Assembly: GCF_014174515.1 (NCBI RefSeq)
Contig: NZ_JACJUG010000013.1
Location: 62,001-126,000, forward strand
Direction of reading: 5' to 3'
Source of the DNA: Mitsuaria sp. WAJ17
Lineage (GTDB): Bacteria; Pseudomonadota; Gammaproteobacteria; Burkholderiales; Burkholderiaceae_C
DNA length: 64,000 nucleotides
Below are positions 9,343-19,118 of the stretch, piece after piece. A program made the position numbers and the translations under genes. Within the stretch, counting starts at the first letter, position 1. Each line of letters starts with the position of its first letter. Under the pieces are notes generated by a model. The model did no database searches. It was not told the DNA's origin and saw only the letters and a program-made list of their open reading frames with translations.

Positions 9343-11250
9343 ATGATTTCCATCCAACTGCCTGACGGTTCCAAGCGCGAATTCCCGCAGGCCGTCACCG
9401 TGGCCGAGGTGGCCGCCTCCATCGGCGCCGGCCTGGCCAAGGCTGCGCTGGCCGGCAAGGTCGATGGCAAGCTGGTCGATACCAGCCATCTGATCCAGGC
9501 CGACGCCCAACTGGCCATCGTCACCGAGAAGGATGCCGACGGCCTGGAAGTCATCCGCCACTCCACGGCCCACCTGCTGGCCTATGCGGTCAAGGAGCTC
9601 TTCCCCGAGGCGCAGGTCACCATCGGCCCGGTCATCGAGAACGGCTTCTATTACGACTTCAGCTACAAGCGTCCCTTCACGCCAGACGACCTGGCCGCCA
9701 TCGAATCCAAGATGGCCGAGCTGGCCAGGAAGGACGAGAAGGTCACGCGCTCGGTGCTGCCGCGCGACGAGGCGGTGTCCTACTTCAAGAGCATCGGTGA
9801 GGCCTACAAGGCCGAAATCATCGAATCCATCCCGCAGGGCGAGGATGTGTCGCTGTACGCCGAGGGCGGTTTCACCGACCTCTGCCGCGGCCCGCACGTG
9901 CCCTCCACGGGCAAGCTCAAGCACTTCAAGCTGATGAAGGTGGCTGGCGCCTACTGGCGCGGCGACCATCGCAACGAGCAGCTGCAGCGCATCTACGGCA
10001 CGGCCTGGGCCTCCAAGGACGACCTGCAGAAGTACCTGACCCTGCTGGAGGAGGCCGAGAAGCGCGACCACCGCCGCCTGGGCAAGGACCTGGACCTCTT
10101 CCACATCGACGAGCACGCCCCCGGCGTGGTCTTCTGGCACCCCAAGGGCTGGACGGTCTGGCAAGAGGTGGAGCAGTACATGCGCCGCGTCTACCGCGAG
10201 AACGGCTACCTCGAAGTCAAGGGCCCGCAGATCATCGACAAGACGCTGTGGGAGAAGACCGGCCACTGGGACAAGTACCGCGAGAACATGTTCACGACGG
10301 AGTCGGAGAAGCGCGACTACGCGCTCAAGCCGATGAACTGCCCCGGCCACATCCTGATCTTCAAGCAGGGCATCAAGAGCTACCGCGACCTGCCGTTGCG
10401 CTTTGGTGAGTTCGGCCAGTGCCACCGCAACGAGCCTACGGGCGGCCTGCACGGCATCATGCGCGTGCGCGGCTTCACGCAGGACGATGGCCACATCTTC
10501 TGCACGGAAGACATGATCCAGGGCGAGGTCACGGCCTTCACGACCCTGCTGCAGAAGGTCTACAAGGACTTCGGTTTCACCGAGATCCTCTACAAGCTGT
10601 CCACGCGCCCCGAGCAGCGCATCGGCACGGAAGAAAGCTGGGACAAGGCCGAGGCCGCCCTGGCCGAGGGCCTGCGCGCCTCGGGTTGCGAGTTCGAGTA
10701 TCTGCCGGGCGAGGGCGCCTTCTACGGCCCCAAGATCGAGTACACGCTCAAGGACGCCCTGGGCCGCCAGTGGCAGTGCGGCACCATCCAGGTCGATCCC
10801 AACATGCCGGAGCGCCTGGACGCCGAGTTCGTGGCCGAGGACGGCAGCCGCCAGCGCCCCATCATGCTGCACCGTGCCATCGTGGGCAGCCTGGAGCGCT
10901 TCATCGGCATCCTGATCGAGCAGCACGCCGGCGCGCTGCCCGTCTGGCTGGCTCCGACGCAGGTGGTGGTGGCCAATATCACGGATGCTCAGGCCGATTA
11001 CGTGGCTGAAATCGTGAAATCGCTGCAAAAACAAGGGCTTAGGGTGGTCGCAGATTTGCGTAACGAGAAGATCACGTATAAAATCCGCGAGCATTCCTTG
11101 CAGAAGGTTCCGTACATCCTTGTCGTTGGTGACAAGGAGAAGGCAAACGGAGCCGTTGCGGTGCGCGCCCGTGGCAACCAGGACCTGGGTGTGATGTCGT
11201 TGGCCAGCTTCACCGAGAGGCTGGCGGCGGACATCACCAACAAGGCCTGA
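9343..11250 (+). CDS. thrS: Threonyl-tRNA synthetase
   Basis: This 635-residue cytoplasmic enzyme charges tRNA-Thr. In order: TGS domain ([13 protein letters not shown] at the N-terminus), the editing domain with [11 protein letters not shown] from about residue 73, the class II catalytic core with MNCPGH near 331 (zinc-binding cysteine), [25 protein letters not shown], and the C-terminal anticodon-binding domain. Length is normal. The ATG at 9343 is fixed by GGAG six bases upstream. It heads the thrS-infC-rpmI-rplT-pheS-pheT-ihfA run. Regulation by the leader at 9147-9281 is likely; this differs from the translational autoregulation known for Escherichia coli thrS. Confidence 0.98.
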   Translation: MISIQLPDGSKREFPQAVTVAEVAASIGAGLAKAALAGKVDGKLVDTSHLIQADAQLAIVTEKDADGLEVIRHSTAHLLAYAVKELFPEAQVTIGPVIENGFYYDFSYKRPFTPDDLAAIESKMAELARKDEKVTRSVLPRDEAVSYFKSIGEAYKAEIIESIPQGEDVSLYAEGGFTDLCRGPHVPSTGKLKHFKLMKVAGAYWRGDHRNEQLQRIYGTAWASKDDLQKYLTLLEEAEKRDHRRLGKDLDLFHIDEHAPGVVFWHPKGWTVWQEVEQYMRRVYRENGYLEVKGPQIIDKTLWEKTGHWDKYRENMFTTESEKRDYALKPMNCPGHILIFKQGIKSYRDLPLRFGEFGQCHRNEPTGGLHGIMRVRGFTQDDGHIFCTEDMIQGEVTAFTTLLQKVYKDFGFTEILYKLSTRPEQRIGTEESWDKAEAALAEGLRASGCEFEYLPGEGAFYGPKIEYTLKDALGRQWQCGTIQVDPNMPERLDAEFVAEDGSRQRPIMLHRAIVGSLERFIGILIEQHAGALPVWLAPTQVVVANITDAQADYVAEIVKSLQKQGLRVVADLRNEKITYKIREHSLQKVPYILVVGDKEKANGAVAVRARGNQDLGVMSLASFTERLAADITNKA

Positions 11251-11321
11251 GTGGTTGGAGTTGGGCGCGCTTTTGCTTATTGCCGGGCCCCTTGCCTTGG
11301 GCTCTTTGAAAGGGTGGCACC

Positions 11322-11867
11322 ATCGCTACTTTTGCTGACCGTCGTGCGATTCCCGAGCGTAAGCATCGGCTGAACCGCGAAATCACTGCTCCCGAGGTCC
11401 GTCTGAACGGCCCGGAGAACGAACCCATCGGTGTCGTGAGCATCCAGGAAGCCCTGCGCATGGCGGGTGACATGGATGTGGATCTCGTCGAGATCGCTGC
11501 CACCGCCAATCCGCCGGTCTGCCGGTTGATGGACTATGGCAAGTTCAAGTACATGGAGCAGAAGCGTGCGGCCGAGGCCAAGGCCAAGCAGAAGGTCATC
11601 GAGGTCAAGGAAGTCAAGTTCCGCCCTGGCACGGACGAAGGCGACTACCAGATCAAGATGCGCAATCTGCGTCGCTTCATCGCCGAGGATGGTGACAAGG
11701 GCAAGGTGACGCTGCGCTACCGCGGTCGCGAAATCACCCACCAGGACATCGGCATGCGCCTGCTGGAGCGCATTCGTGACGAACTGGCGGATGTGGCGGT
11801 TGTTGAGCACATGCCCAAGTTGGAAGGGCGGCAGATGATCATGGTCTTGGCCCCCAAGAAGCGCTGA
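11322..11867 (+). CDS. infC: Translation initiation factor IF-3 (AUC start)
   Basis: IF-3 binds the 30S subunit and checks initiator tRNA and start codon choice. The frame reads [28 protein letters not shown] from an ATC codon at 11322-11324; the nearest in-frame ATG is at 11460, inside the conserved N domain, so it cannot be the start. AAAGGGTGG just upstream (11309-11317) is a fitting ribosome site. Non-standard AUU or AUC starts are the known basis of IF-3 autoregulation, because IF-3 discriminates against such codons. With this start the protein has 181 residues, of normal length, with the C domain ending [10 protein letters not shown]. Confidence 0.95.
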   Translation: MATFADRRAIPERKHRLNREITAPEVRLNGPENEPIGVVSIQEALRMAGDMDVDLVEIAATANPPVCRLMDYGKFKYMEQKRAAEAKAKQKVIEVKEVKFRPGTDEGDYQIKMRNLRRFIAEDGDKGKVTLRYRGREITHQDIGMRLLERIRDELADVAVVEHMPKLEGRQMIMVLAPKKR

Positions 11868-11878
11868 TGTTTGCCCCC

Positions 11879-11951
11879 GGGCCCGCGAGTACGCGGGCCC
11901 ACCCCCCGAGGGGGTGCAATCAAAACCGGGCATTGGCCCGGTTTTGATTGC
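11879..11951. repeat. Three tandem hairpins between infC and rpmI
   Basis: GGGCCCGCG-AGTA-CGCGGGCCC (11879-11900) is followed by a short C5/G5 hairpin near 11902-11914 and then GCAATCAAAACCGGGC-ATTG-GCCCGGTTTTGATTGC (11916-11951), a perfect 16-bp stem with a 4-base loop. There is no T-run after the last stem. They may be RNA processing or transcription-pausing structures, a repetitive extragenic element, or part of ribosomal protein L20 feedback control on rpmI-rplT; the sequence does not decide between these. From 11952 to 12179 I see no gene. Confidence 0.75.
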
Positions 11952-12179
11952 AAGAGGCCGTCCTTGGGGCGGCCCGGCGGACGGCCTGAAAAGGCCTCGC
12001 TGGCGAAGAGTCGCCCGTTGGGCGACATCGTTGTCGGTGGTGTGCCGGCGTTGCTAGGGCCTCGGCCCATGGTTCAGGCCCGTCGATCTGGTCGTCGGCG
12101 GGCTTATTAGTCTCCCTGAGGCTGGCAAGTGTTGCGAGTCCCGCAACCGCCCCAGGGGACGCATTTAAAAGGAGCAGTC

Positions 12180-12383
12180 ATGCCCAAAATGAAGACCAAG
12201 AGCGGCGCCAAGAAGCGTTTCCGCGTCCGTCCGGGTGGTACCGTCAAGCGCGGTCAGGCTTACAAGCGCCACATCCTGACCAAGAAGACCACGAAGAACA
12301 AGCGCCAGCTCCGCGGTGCCGTGAACGTGCATGAAACCAACATGGGTCACATCGCTGCGATGCTGCCCTATGCCGGTCTGTAA
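12180..12383 (+). CDS. rpmI: 50S ribosomal protein L35
   Basis: The 67-residue basic protein starts [16 protein letters not shown] and ends [11 protein letters not shown], the standard L35 sequence. AAAGGAG lies just before the ATG at 12180, which is preferred over an upstream TTG at 12129. It is co-transcribed with rplT, 24 bases downstream, and lies after an unusually long (312-base) gap from infC. Confidence 0.97.
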   Translation: MPKMKTKSGAKKRFRVRPGGTVKRGQAYKRHILTKKTTKNKRQLRGAVNVHETNMGHIAAMLPYAGL

Positions 12384-12407
12384 TCCCGCGATTTAAGGAG
12401 ATACAAC

Positions 12408-12764
12408 ATGCCTCGCGTCAAACGTGGTGTTACCGCACGTGCTCGTCACAAGAAGGTCCTGGCTCTGGCCAAGGGCTTCCGTGGTCGTCGTAAGAATGTC
12501 TTCCGCATCGCCAAGCAGGCGGTGATGAAGGCTGGCCAGTACGCCTACCGTGACCGCCGTGCCAAGAAGCGCGTGTTCCGCCAGCTGTGGATTGCCCGTA
12601 TCAACGCGGCAAGCCGTGGCCTGGGTCTGAGCTACAGCAAGTTCGTGGCCGGCCTGAAGAAGGCCCAGATCGACATCGACCGCAAGGTCCTGGCTGATCT
12701 CGCCGTCAACGATCCGGCTGGTTTTGCCAGCATCTTCGCCAAGGTGAAGGCCGCTCTCGCCTAA
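12408..12764 (+). CDS. rplT: 50S ribosomal protein L20
   Basis: This 118-residue protein has the typical start [18 protein letters not shown] and the helical C-terminal domain. L20 binds 23S rRNA early in assembly and in Escherichia coli also represses its own operon by binding the mRNA leader. AAGGAG is seven bases upstream of the ATG. The codon use is less GC-biased at third positions than in neighbours, as expected of highly expressed ribosomal genes. Confidence 0.97.
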   Translation: MPRVKRGVTARARHKKVLALAKGFRGRRKNVFRIAKQAVMKAGQYAYRDRRAKKRVFRQLWIARINAASRGLGLSYSKFVAGLKKAQIDIDRKVLADLAVNDPAGFASIFAKVKAALA

Positions 12765-12771
12765 ATGTCCC

Positions 12772-12860
12772 GATGCGGCGCAAGCCGCGTCAGGGCGGCC
12801 CCGGTGTCAAGCCGGGGTGCGCACCCCTTGAAGGCCGACACCCTGGTGTTCGGCCTTTTC
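12772..12860 (+). terminator. Hairpin cluster and weak terminator before pheS
   Basis: The rplT-pheS gap holds GCGGC-GCAA-GCCGC (12775-12788), CCCCGG-N7-CCGGGG (12799-12817), the palindrome GGGGTGCGCACCCC (12814-12827), which overlaps and so excludes the former, and a terminator-like stem AAGGCCGACACC (12831-12842) with GGTGTTCGGCCTT (12845-12857) and TTTTC. GGTGTC (12803-12808) could pair with GACACC (12837-12842) and open the terminator. No phenylalanine-rich leader peptide is visible, so this may be a partial terminator rather than a classical attenuator. Confidence 0.5.
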
Positions 12861-12894
12861 TTATTGCTTTCCTGCTTACGAGTCCGCCGCTGCG

Positions 12895-13938
12895 ATGAAC
12901 GATCTCGCCCAATTGCTGCAAAGCGCCCAGGCTGAATTTGCCCAGGCCTCCACCCCTGCCGACCTGGAGAACGCCAAGGCGCGATTCCTGGGCAAGTCCG
13001 GCCAGGTGACCGAGCTGATGAAGGGCCTGGCCGCGCTGCCGGTCGAGGAGAAGAAGACCCGCGGCGCCGAGATCAACCAGCTCAAGCAGGGCATCGAGGC
13101 AGCCCTGAACGCTCGCCGCCAGGCCCTTCTTGATGCCGAGCTGGAGAAGCAGCTCAAGGCCGAGGCCCTGGACGTCAGCCTGCCCGGCCGCCAGCGCGGC
13201 ACCGGTGGACTGCACCCCATCACGCGTGCGATGGAGCGCATTGAGGCCATCTTCGGCTCCATGGGCTTCGACGTGGCCGACGGCCCCGAGATCGAGACCG
13301 ACTGGTTCAGCTTCTCCTCGCTGAATAACCCCGAGAACCATCCTGCCCGCTCCATGCAGGACACCTTCTACGTGGACATGAAGGACGAGGGCGGTCGCTG
13401 GTTCAATCTGCGCCCGCATACCAGTCCCATGCAGATCCGCTACGCGCAGGCCCATGCCAAGCGCTACGCCGGCCAGGAGACGATGCCCGAGATCCGTGTG
13501 ATCGCCCCGGGCCGCACCTACCGTGTGGACAGTGACGCCACGCACTCGCCCATGTTCCATCAGGTCGAAGGCCTGTGGGTCGGCGAGAACATCAGCTTCA
13601 AGGACCTGAAGTCGGTCTACCTGAACTTCATCACGGCCTTTTTCGAGACCGACGCGCTGCAACTGCGCTTCCGCCCCAGTTACTTCCCCTTCACCGAGCC
13701 TAGCGCCGAGATCGACATCATGTTCGAGACCGGCCCGCTCAAGGGACGCTGGCTGGAGGTCTCTGGCGCTGGGCAGGTGCATCCGCAGGTGATCCGCAAC
13801 ATGGGCCTGGATCCGGAGCGCTACATCGGCTTCGCCTTCGGCTCCGGCATCGATCGCCTGGCCATGCTGCGCTACGGCGTCAATGACCTGCGCCTGTTCT
13901 TCGAGGGCGACCTGCGCTTCCTGAGCCAGTTCAAGTAA
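12895..13938 (+). CDS. pheS: Phenylalanyl-tRNA synthetase alpha subunit
   Basis: This 347-residue protein is the catalytic subunit of the alpha2-beta2 enzyme that charges tRNA-Phe. An N-terminal coiled coil (residues 1-90) is followed by the class II core with [15 protein letters not shown] (motif 2), [15 protein letters not shown] and [13 protein letters not shown] (motif 3). Length is normal. It forms the pheST pair with the next gene, 62 bases downstream, inside the translation operon. Confidence 0.98.
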   Translation: MNDLAQLLQSAQAEFAQASTPADLENAKARFLGKSGQVTELMKGLAALPVEEKKTRGAEINQLKQGIEAALNARRQALLDAELEKQLKAEALDVSLPGRQRGTGGLHPITRAMERIEAIFGSMGFDVADGPEIETDWFSFSSLNNPENHPARSMQDTFYVDMKDEGGRWFNLRPHTSPMQIRYAQAHAKRYAGQETMPEIRVIAPGRTYRVDSDATHSPMFHQVEGLWVGENISFKDLKSVYLNFITAFFETDALQLRFRPSYFPFTEPSAEIDIMFETGPLKGRWLEVSGAGQVHPQVIRNMGLDPERYIGFAFGSGIDRLAMLRYGVNDLRLFFEGDLRFLSQFK

Positions 13939-14000
13939 GCCCGCCTTGCGCGCACTGCAAGCATCGCAAGAACACCACCGAACACGCTGACGAGAATCCC

Positions 14001-16424
14001 ATGCAATTCCCTGAGTCCTGGCTGCGGGCCTTCTGCAATCCGCCCCTGAACACCCAAGAGCTGGCTTCGCTGCTGACCATGTCCGGCATGGAAGTCGAAG
14101 CGCTGAGCCCGGCCGCGCCGCCCTTCAGCGGCATCGTCGTCGCCGAAATCCTGGAAGCCGAACAGCACCCTAATGCCGACAAGTTGCGGGTCTGCAAGGT
14201 CAATGCCGGTGGGGCCGAGCCCCTGCAGATCGTCTGCGGCGCGCCCAACGCCCGCGCCGGCATCAAGGTGCCCCTGGCCACCGTGGGCGCGGAGCTGCCA
14301 CCGGGCGAGGATGGCAAGCCCTTCCTGATCAAGGTGGGCAAGCTGCGTGGCGTCGAGAGCTTCGGCATGCTGTGTTCGGCCCGCGAGCTCAAGCTCAGCG
14401 ACGAGCACGGCGGTCTGCTGGAGCTGCCGCTGGACGCGCCCACCGGCCAGAGCATCCGCGAGTTCCTGAACCTGGACGACACCCTCTTCACGCTGAAGCT
14501 CACACCCAACCTGGGCCACGGCCTCTCGGTGCTGGGCGTGGCCCGTGAAGTCTCCGCGCTGACCGGCGCGCCGCTGGCCCTGCCGGCCATCGCGCCCGTG
14601 AAGCCGGTGGTCGATCAGACCGTGCCCGTGCGCGTGGAAGCACCGGACCTCTGCGGTCGCTTCGCCGGCCGCGTGGTGCGCAATGTCAACCACAAGGCCC
14701 AGACCCCCGACTGGATGGTCCAGCGCCTGGCCCGCTGCGGCCAGCGCTCGGTGTCAGCCCTGGTGGACATCTCCAACTACGTGATGTTCGAGCTGGGCCG
14801 TCCCTCGCACATCTTCGACCTCGACAAGATCGACCGCGAGCTGATCGTGCGCTGGGCCAAGGCCGGCGAACAGCTCAAGCTGCTGAATGGCAACACCGTC
14901 GAGCTGGATGAGAAAGTGGGCGTGATCGCCGATGCGAGCCGGGTGGAGTCCCTGGCCGGCATCATGGGCGGCGACCACACGGCCGTCTCGGACGACACCC
15001 GCAACGTCTACATCGAAGCCGCCTTCTGGTGGCCCGAGGCCGTCATGGGCCGCGGCCGACGCTACAACTTCAGCACCGACGCAGGCCACCGCTTCGAGCG
15101 TGGCGTGGACCCGGAAAGCATCGCCGAGCACATCGAGCGCATCACCCAGCTTGTGCTGGAGATCTGCGGCGGCGAAGCTGGCCCGCTGGTGGACCAGCGC
15201 GTCAATATGCCCGCCCCCAAGCCTGTGACCCTGCGCGTGGCGCGCGCCGCCAAGGTGATCGGCATGCCGGTGACGCAGGAGGAGTGCGCGAACGTGTTCC
15301 GACGCCTGGGCCTGCCTTTCGCACAAGGCGAGGGCACACTGACGGTCACGCCGCCGAGCTGGCGCTTCGACATCGGCATCGAGGAAGACCTCATCGAGGA
15401 AGTCATCCGCGTGCTGGGCTATGGCAAGCTGCCGTCCACGCCGCCGCTGGCCCCGGTGGTCGCCAAGACGCGCTCGGAATCGCGCCGCGGCGTGCACGCC
15501 CTGCGCCATGCCGTGGCCGCGCGCGACTATTACGAGACCATCAACTTCAGCTTCGTCGAGGAGCGTTGGGAGCGCGAGCTGGCCGGTGAGGAGAACCCCA
15601 TCCGCCTGCTGAACCCCATCACCAGCCAGCTGTCGGTGATGCGCACCAGCCTGATGGGCAGCCTGCTCAACGTGCTGCGCCACAACCTGGCCCGCAAGGC
15701 CGGCCGCGTGCGCGTGTTCGAGATCGGCCGCGTCTTCCTGCGCGATGGCTCGGTGCAGACCGGTGCCGCCAGCGTGGCCGGCATCGCCCAGCCCATGCGT
15801 CTGGGCGGCCTGGCCTTCGGCCCGGCGGACCAGCAGCAGTGGAGCCAGCGCGACCGCGCAGTGGACTTCTTCGACGTCAAGGGGGATCTGGAAGCCCTGT
15901 TCGCCCCGCGCCAGCTGCGCTTCGTTGCGGCTGAGCACCCGGCCTTGCATCCGGGCCGCAGCGCCCGTGTGGAGCTGGACGGTCAGGCCATCGGCGTGAT
16001 CGGCGAGCTGCATCCCAAGTGGCGCCAGGCCTACGAATTGCCCCAGGGTGCCGGCGCACCGGTGCTGTTCGAGCTGGAGCTGGACGCCGTGCTGGCCCGC
16101 TCCCTGCCGGTGGGGCAGGGCGTGCCGCGCCAGCAAGCCGTGTTGCGCGACATCGCCGTGATCGTCTCGGATACCGTCACACACGAATCCTTGATGCAAA
16201 CCATCGGCACGGCCGGGGATGCCCTGGTACGCTCGGCGCGTCTGTTCGACATCTTCAAGCCGGCCCAGCCCAGTGGCGAGCTGAAGGACGGCGAGCGCAG
16301 CATGGCCATCCGGCTGGAGCTGCTGGACGAAGAGACCACGCTGACGGACGAACGCATCGAGCAGGCGGTGGCCGCAGTGCTGTCGGCCCTGGGTGAAAAG
16401 CTGGGTGCGCGGCTGCGCGCCTGA
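14001..16424 (+). CDS. pheT: Phenylalanyl-tRNA synthetase beta subunit
   Basis: This 807-residue protein carries, in order, the tRNA-binding OB domain (about 40-150, with [13 protein letters not shown]), the B3/B4 editing domain ([20 protein letters not shown]), the B5 domain, the catalytic-like core and a C-terminal FDX-ACB anticodon-binding domain (from about 710, [14 protein letters not shown]). It edits mischarged Tyr-tRNA and supports the alpha subunit. Length is usual for the family. It ends 14 bases before ihfA. Confidence 0.98.
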   Translation: MQFPESWLRAFCNPPLNTQELASLLTMSGMEVEALSPAAPPFSGIVVAEILEAEQHPNADKLRVCKVNAGGAEPLQIVCGAPNARAGIKVPLATVGAELPPGEDGKPFLIKVGKLRGVESFGMLCSARELKLSDEHGGLLELPLDAPTGQSIREFLNLDDTLFTLKLTPNLGHGLSVLGVAREVSALTGAPLALPAIAPVKPVVDQTVPVRVEAPDLCGRFAGRVVRNVNHKAQTPDWMVQRLARCGQRSVSALVDISNYVMFELGRPSHIFDLDKIDRELIVRWAKAGEQLKLLNGNTVELDEKVGVIADASRVESLAGIMGGDHTAVSDDTRNVYIEAAFWWPEAVMGRGRRYNFSTDAGHRFERGVDPESIAEHIERITQLVLEICGGEAGPLVDQRVNMPAPKPVTLRVARAAKVIGMPVTQEECANVFRRLGLPFAQGEGTLTVTPPSWRFDIGIEEDLIEEVIRVLGYGKLPSTPPLAPVVAKTRSESRRGVHALRHAVAARDYYETINFSFVEERWERELAGEENPIRLLNPITSQLSVMRTSLMGSLLNVLRHNLARKAGRVRVFEIGRVFLRDGSVQTGAASVAGIAQPMRLGGLAFGPADQQQWSQRDRAVDFFDVKGDLEALFAPRQLRFVAAEHPALHPGRSARVELDGQAIGVIGELHPKWRQAYELPQGAGAPVLFELELDAVLARSLPVGQGVPRQQAVLRDIAVIVSDTVTHESLMQTIGTAGDALVRSARLFDIFKPAQPSGELKDGERSMAIRLELLDEETTLTDERIEQAVAAVLSALGEKLGARLRA

Positions 16425-16438
16425 GGAGGAGCTTTCGC

Positions 16439-16807
16439 ATGAGCACAGACGAGATGAAGCCAGCGGCCGGCCCGCTGCTGCTGCCCAGCCTGGAGACGCC
16501 CACGCTGACCAAGGCCGAGCTGGCGGAACTGCTGTTTGACAAGCTGGGCCTCAACAAGCGCGAATCCAAGGACATGGTCGAAGCCTTCTTCGACATCATC
16601 CATGGCAGCCTGGTCCAGGGTCGAGAGGTGAAGCTCTCGGGCTTCGGCAACTTCAACATCCGCCGCAAGGCACCGCGCCCGGGGCGCAATCCACGCACCG
16701 GCGAGTCCATCCCCATCAAGGCGCGCAACGTCGTGACCTTCCATGCCAGCCACAAACTCAAGGGGGTGGTGCAGGGGGATGTTCCCGGCGACGAGGACTT
16801 CGAGTAG
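16439..16807 (+). CDS. ihfA: Integration host factor alpha subunit
   Basis: This 122-residue DNA-bending protein has the HU/IHF fold with [20 protein letters not shown] in the DNA-inserting arm. IHF-alpha pairs with IHF-beta and acts in the nucleoid. Compared with the roughly 100-residue Escherichia coli protein it has about 20 extra N-terminal residues ([19 protein letters not shown]) before [15 protein letters not shown] lies eight bases before the ATG. Its place after pheT is conserved in proteobacteria. Confidence 0.96.
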   Translation: MSTDEMKPAAGPLLLPSLETPTLTKAELAELLFDKLGLNKRESKDMVEAFFDIIHGSLVQGREVKLSGFGNFNIRRKAPRPGRNPRTGESIPIKARNVVTFHASHKLKGVVQGDVPGDEDFE

Positions 16808-16841
16808 AGTCTGACCTCCCCACCTGAAGCCCTTGATTTCA

Positions 16842-17312
16842 ATGGACAAAGCGCTTCCCGCCATTCCCGCTAAACGCTACTTCACCATCGGTGAGGTGAG
16901 CGAGCTGTGCGGCGTGAAGCCTTATGTGCTGCGCTACTGGGAGCAGGAGTTCACGCAGCTCAAGCCCATGAAGCGGCGCGGCAACCGGCGCTATTACCAG
17001 CACCACGAGGTGCTGCTGATCCGCCGCATCCGTGACCTGCTCTATGACCAGGGCTTCACCATCAGCGGAGCCCGCAACCAGCTGGCCGACGGACTGGCTC
17101 GTCCAGAGACGGCTGCCAGCTTCCACGACGAGGCCATGGCCGCGGAGGCCCTGGCCCAGGAGCTGCATGCCCTCGAAGCTTCCCACGTCCAGGCCATGGC
17201 CGCGGACAAGCACGAGTCCGCACGCCTGAGCGTCAGCGTGGAAAAACTGAGCCTGGAACAGGTGCGAGAAGAATTATTGGCAATTCGCTCGACACTACTT
17301 GCACAGCTCTAA
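16842..17312 (+). CDS. MerR family transcriptional regulator
   Basis: This 156-residue protein has a MerR-type winged helix at about residues 10-80 (YFTIGEVSELCGVKPYVLRYWEQEF, then RRGNRRYYQHHEVLLIRRIRDLLYDQGFTI) and a helical dimerisation tail. It lacks the cysteines of metal-sensing MerR proteins. A MerR gene is found in this position after ihfA in many Burkholderiales; its target is not established. ATG 16842 is preferred to the TTG three codons upstream. Confidence 0.93.
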   Translation: MDKALPAIPAKRYFTIGEVSELCGVKPYVLRYWEQEFTQLKPMKRRGNRRYYQHHEVLLIRRIRDLLYDQGFTISGARNQLADGLARPETAASFHDEAMAAEALAQELHALEASHVQAMAADKHESARLSVSVEKLSLEQVREELLAIRSTLLAQL

Positions 17313-17328
17313 AAAATCGTTCTATAAT
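17299..17328 (+). promoter_or_regulatory. Promoter of tRNA-Pro
   Basis: TTGCAC (17299-17304) and TATAAT (17323-17328) are 18 bases apart. The -10 is a perfect consensus, rare in this GC-rich window, and RNA would begin about seven bases before the tRNA. The -35 overlaps the end of the MerR gene. Confidence 0.8.
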
Positions 17329-17341
17329 CTTGTTTCTTCGT

Positions 17342-17418
17342 CGGGGTGTAGCGCAGCCTGGTAGCGCACTTGCATGGGGTGCAAGGGGTCGCGAGTTCGA
17401 ATCCCGCCACCCCGACCA
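17342..17418 (+). tRNA. tRNA-Pro (anticodon GGG)
   Basis: The 77-base tRNA has acceptor arms CGGGGTG/CACCCCG, anticodon stem CTTGC/GCAAG around loop ATGGGGT (anticodon GGG), a T-arm with GTTCGAATC, and an encoded CCA end. It decodes CCC and CCU. Confidence 0.98.
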
Positions 17419-17430
17419 AAGATAAGCACG

Positions 17431-17460
17431 AGCCCGGTACTGAAAGGTACCGGGCTTTTT
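17431..17460 (+). terminator. Intrinsic terminator after tRNA-Pro
   Basis: AGCCCGGTAC (17431-17440), loop TGAAAG, GTACCGGGCT (17447-17456) form a perfect 10-bp stem followed by five T residues. Confidence 0.92.
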
Positions 17461-17948
17461 GCTGTGTGGGCTCGCGCCGTGCGCAATGCCAGCTTGCAAC
17501 TTCGGGCTGTAAATCCGGACCGGTGCTCCGGGCTGCAGCTCCTGAGCCACCGCGCTCCCGCACCTTCCCAAGCCTTTGGGCATCAGCGCCCGCTCCCGAT
17601 ACCGCCGCCAGGCAAGACCTGACCCCGTCGTGTCATGTTCCCGCGGGCGCCCGGCCTTGCGGGCCGCAGCGCTCATGCGCCGTGTATGCCCGTTGGTGCG
17701 CAGCCCGCTGCAGTTCGTCTCAAGCGCCTGTGCCGTGCCGCCTCGTCTCAGCGACTATGGCGACATAGCAGCGCCCCGGCGGGGTGGCCGGATCCTCCAG
17801 ACCGCTGTGCCCTGTGCTGTGTCGCTTCGTCGATGCTGCAGGGCGGGCACAGGCGAGGGGCTGCTGGTCCTTTCCCCGCGGGCTCTGGCTGACTGGTGCC
17901 GGGCCATGGGGGGGGAGGCCGTCGAGATGTCATTGCGAGGTAGCGATC
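17461..17948. other. 488-base gap without a convincing gene
   Basis: Open frames here have no recognisable protein and no good ribosome site. The gap holds one copy of the dispersed 16-base repeat GGCAAGACCTGACCCC (17611-17626). I see no clear promoter for the downstream exported protein, although it must lie here because a strong terminator closes the tRNA unit at 17460. Confidence 0.6.
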
Positions 17949-19061
17949 ATGACGTCCAAGAGAACTCGAGTACTTTCCCTTTTCGCCCTCTTGCTATGGC
18001 TTGGCGGCGCGCAGCTTGCTCACGCGCAGCGGGGCGGCCGGCTTTACGAGCCGGCCTTCCAACCCAGCCTGCTCAAGGGGCCGCCCATGGGTGCGGCCAA
18101 CGAGGTGCTGGTGCTGGGGACGCCCCATCTGGGTGAAATGGACGGTGAACTGCACCAAGACACGTTGCAGCCCCTGCTGCAGCGGCTGCAGCGCTGGCAA
18201 CCCCAGCTCATTGCCATCGAGCGACTCTCGGGCTTGCAGTGCGACGCGCTGCGTCGCCAGCCGGCACGTTACGCCGATACCGTGAAGTCCTATTGTCCTG
18301 AGGCGGCGACCGCGGCCGCAACCACCGGCCTGGACGTGATCCAGGCCCATCTGGAGGCCGAGCGCCTGCTGGACCGCTGGCCTGCTCAGCCTACGGCAGC
18401 CCAGCGCCGGCGTCTGGCGGCCGTGATGCTGGCAGCGGGCGAGCCGGTGTCGGCGCTGGTGCAATGGCTCTACCTGTCTGCGGCCGAGCGCCGGGCCGGC
18501 GAGGGGCTTGACGAGGCCCTGGCCGCGCGCCTCGAGCGCCTGCGCACGCGCACCAGCGAGGACAGCTGGGTCGCCGCGCCGCTGGCCGTCGAACTGGGCC
18601 TGCAGCGCGTCTACAGTGTGGACGACCATACGGCAGACCAGCCCGACCCCGCAGACCCGGCAGCCCAGGAAGCCGCGATCCGCAAGGCCTGGGACAACGA
18701 GGCCGCACGCACCCGTGCCGCACAAGAAAAGGCCCTGCAAGCTGGCCTGAGGGAGCCTGGCGGGCTGCTCAAGCTCTACCGGGCCTACAACGCGCCGGAT
18801 GTGCCGGCCCTGGCCTACCGCTCGGACTTCGGGGCTGCTCTGACCGAGCCTTCGCCGCAAGGCTACGGGCGCAACTATGTCGGCTATTGGGAGACCCGCA
18901 ATCTGCGCATGGTGGCCCATTTGCGCGAGGTGCTGGGCCTGCATCCGGGCTCGCGCATGCTCGCCATCGTGGGGGCCTCGCACAAGGGCTACTACGAGGC
19001 CTATCTCCACCAGATGCACGACGTGCGGCTGGTGGATCCGATGGTCGTGCTGAAGGACTGA
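17949..19061 (+). CDS. Exported DUF5694-like protein
   Basis: This 370-residue product starts with a signal peptide (basic MTSKRTR, then LSLFALLLWLGGAQLAHA). The mature part has VLVLGTPHLGEM near its N-terminus, an acidic IAIERLSG, and near the C-terminus RMLAIVGASHKGYYEAYL. Paired histidine motifs in GTPHL and GASHK resemble the metal-binding histidines of TraB/ChaN-like folds, and the protein looks like the DUF5694 family. The role is unknown and the family call is tentative. ATG 17949 is chosen because it begins the signal peptide; the frame extends further upstream without a plausible start. Confidence 0.7.
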   Translation: MTSKRTRVLSLFALLLWLGGAQLAHAQRGGRLYEPAFQPSLLKGPPMGAANEVLVLGTPHLGEMDGELHQDTLQPLLQRLQRWQPQLIAIERLSGLQCDALRRQPARYADTVKSYCPEAATAAATTGLDVIQAHLEAERLLDRWPAQPTAAQRRRLAAVMLAAGEPVSALVQWLYLSAAERRAGEGLDEALAARLERLRTRTSEDSWVAAPLAVELGLQRVYSVDDHTADQPDPADPAAQEAAIRKAWDNEAARTRAAQEKALQAGLREPGGLLKLYRAYNAPDVPALAYRSDFGAALTEPSPQGYGRNYVGYWETRNLRMVAHLREVLGLHPGSRMLAIVGASHKGYYEAYLHQMHDVRLVDPMVVLKD

Positions 19062-19118
19062 ACTGAGGGGCGGGGCGGGGGCAGGCGGTGCAAGGTCCGG
19101 ATCCGTACAATGCCGCGC

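Noticed and set aside
9226-11094. A 622-codon minus-strand frame opposite thrS
   Set aside because: Antisense shadow of a highly conserved gene; it also crosses the thrS attenuator.
11460-11867. infC starting at an internal ATG
   Set aside because: This would remove the conserved N-terminal 46 residues; the AUC start restores the full-length protein.
12765-12894. A pheM-like phenylalanine leader peptide before pheS
   Set aside because: The only frame starting after rplT has two Phe codons, both inside the terminator, and runs on into pheS; it is not enriched in Phe.
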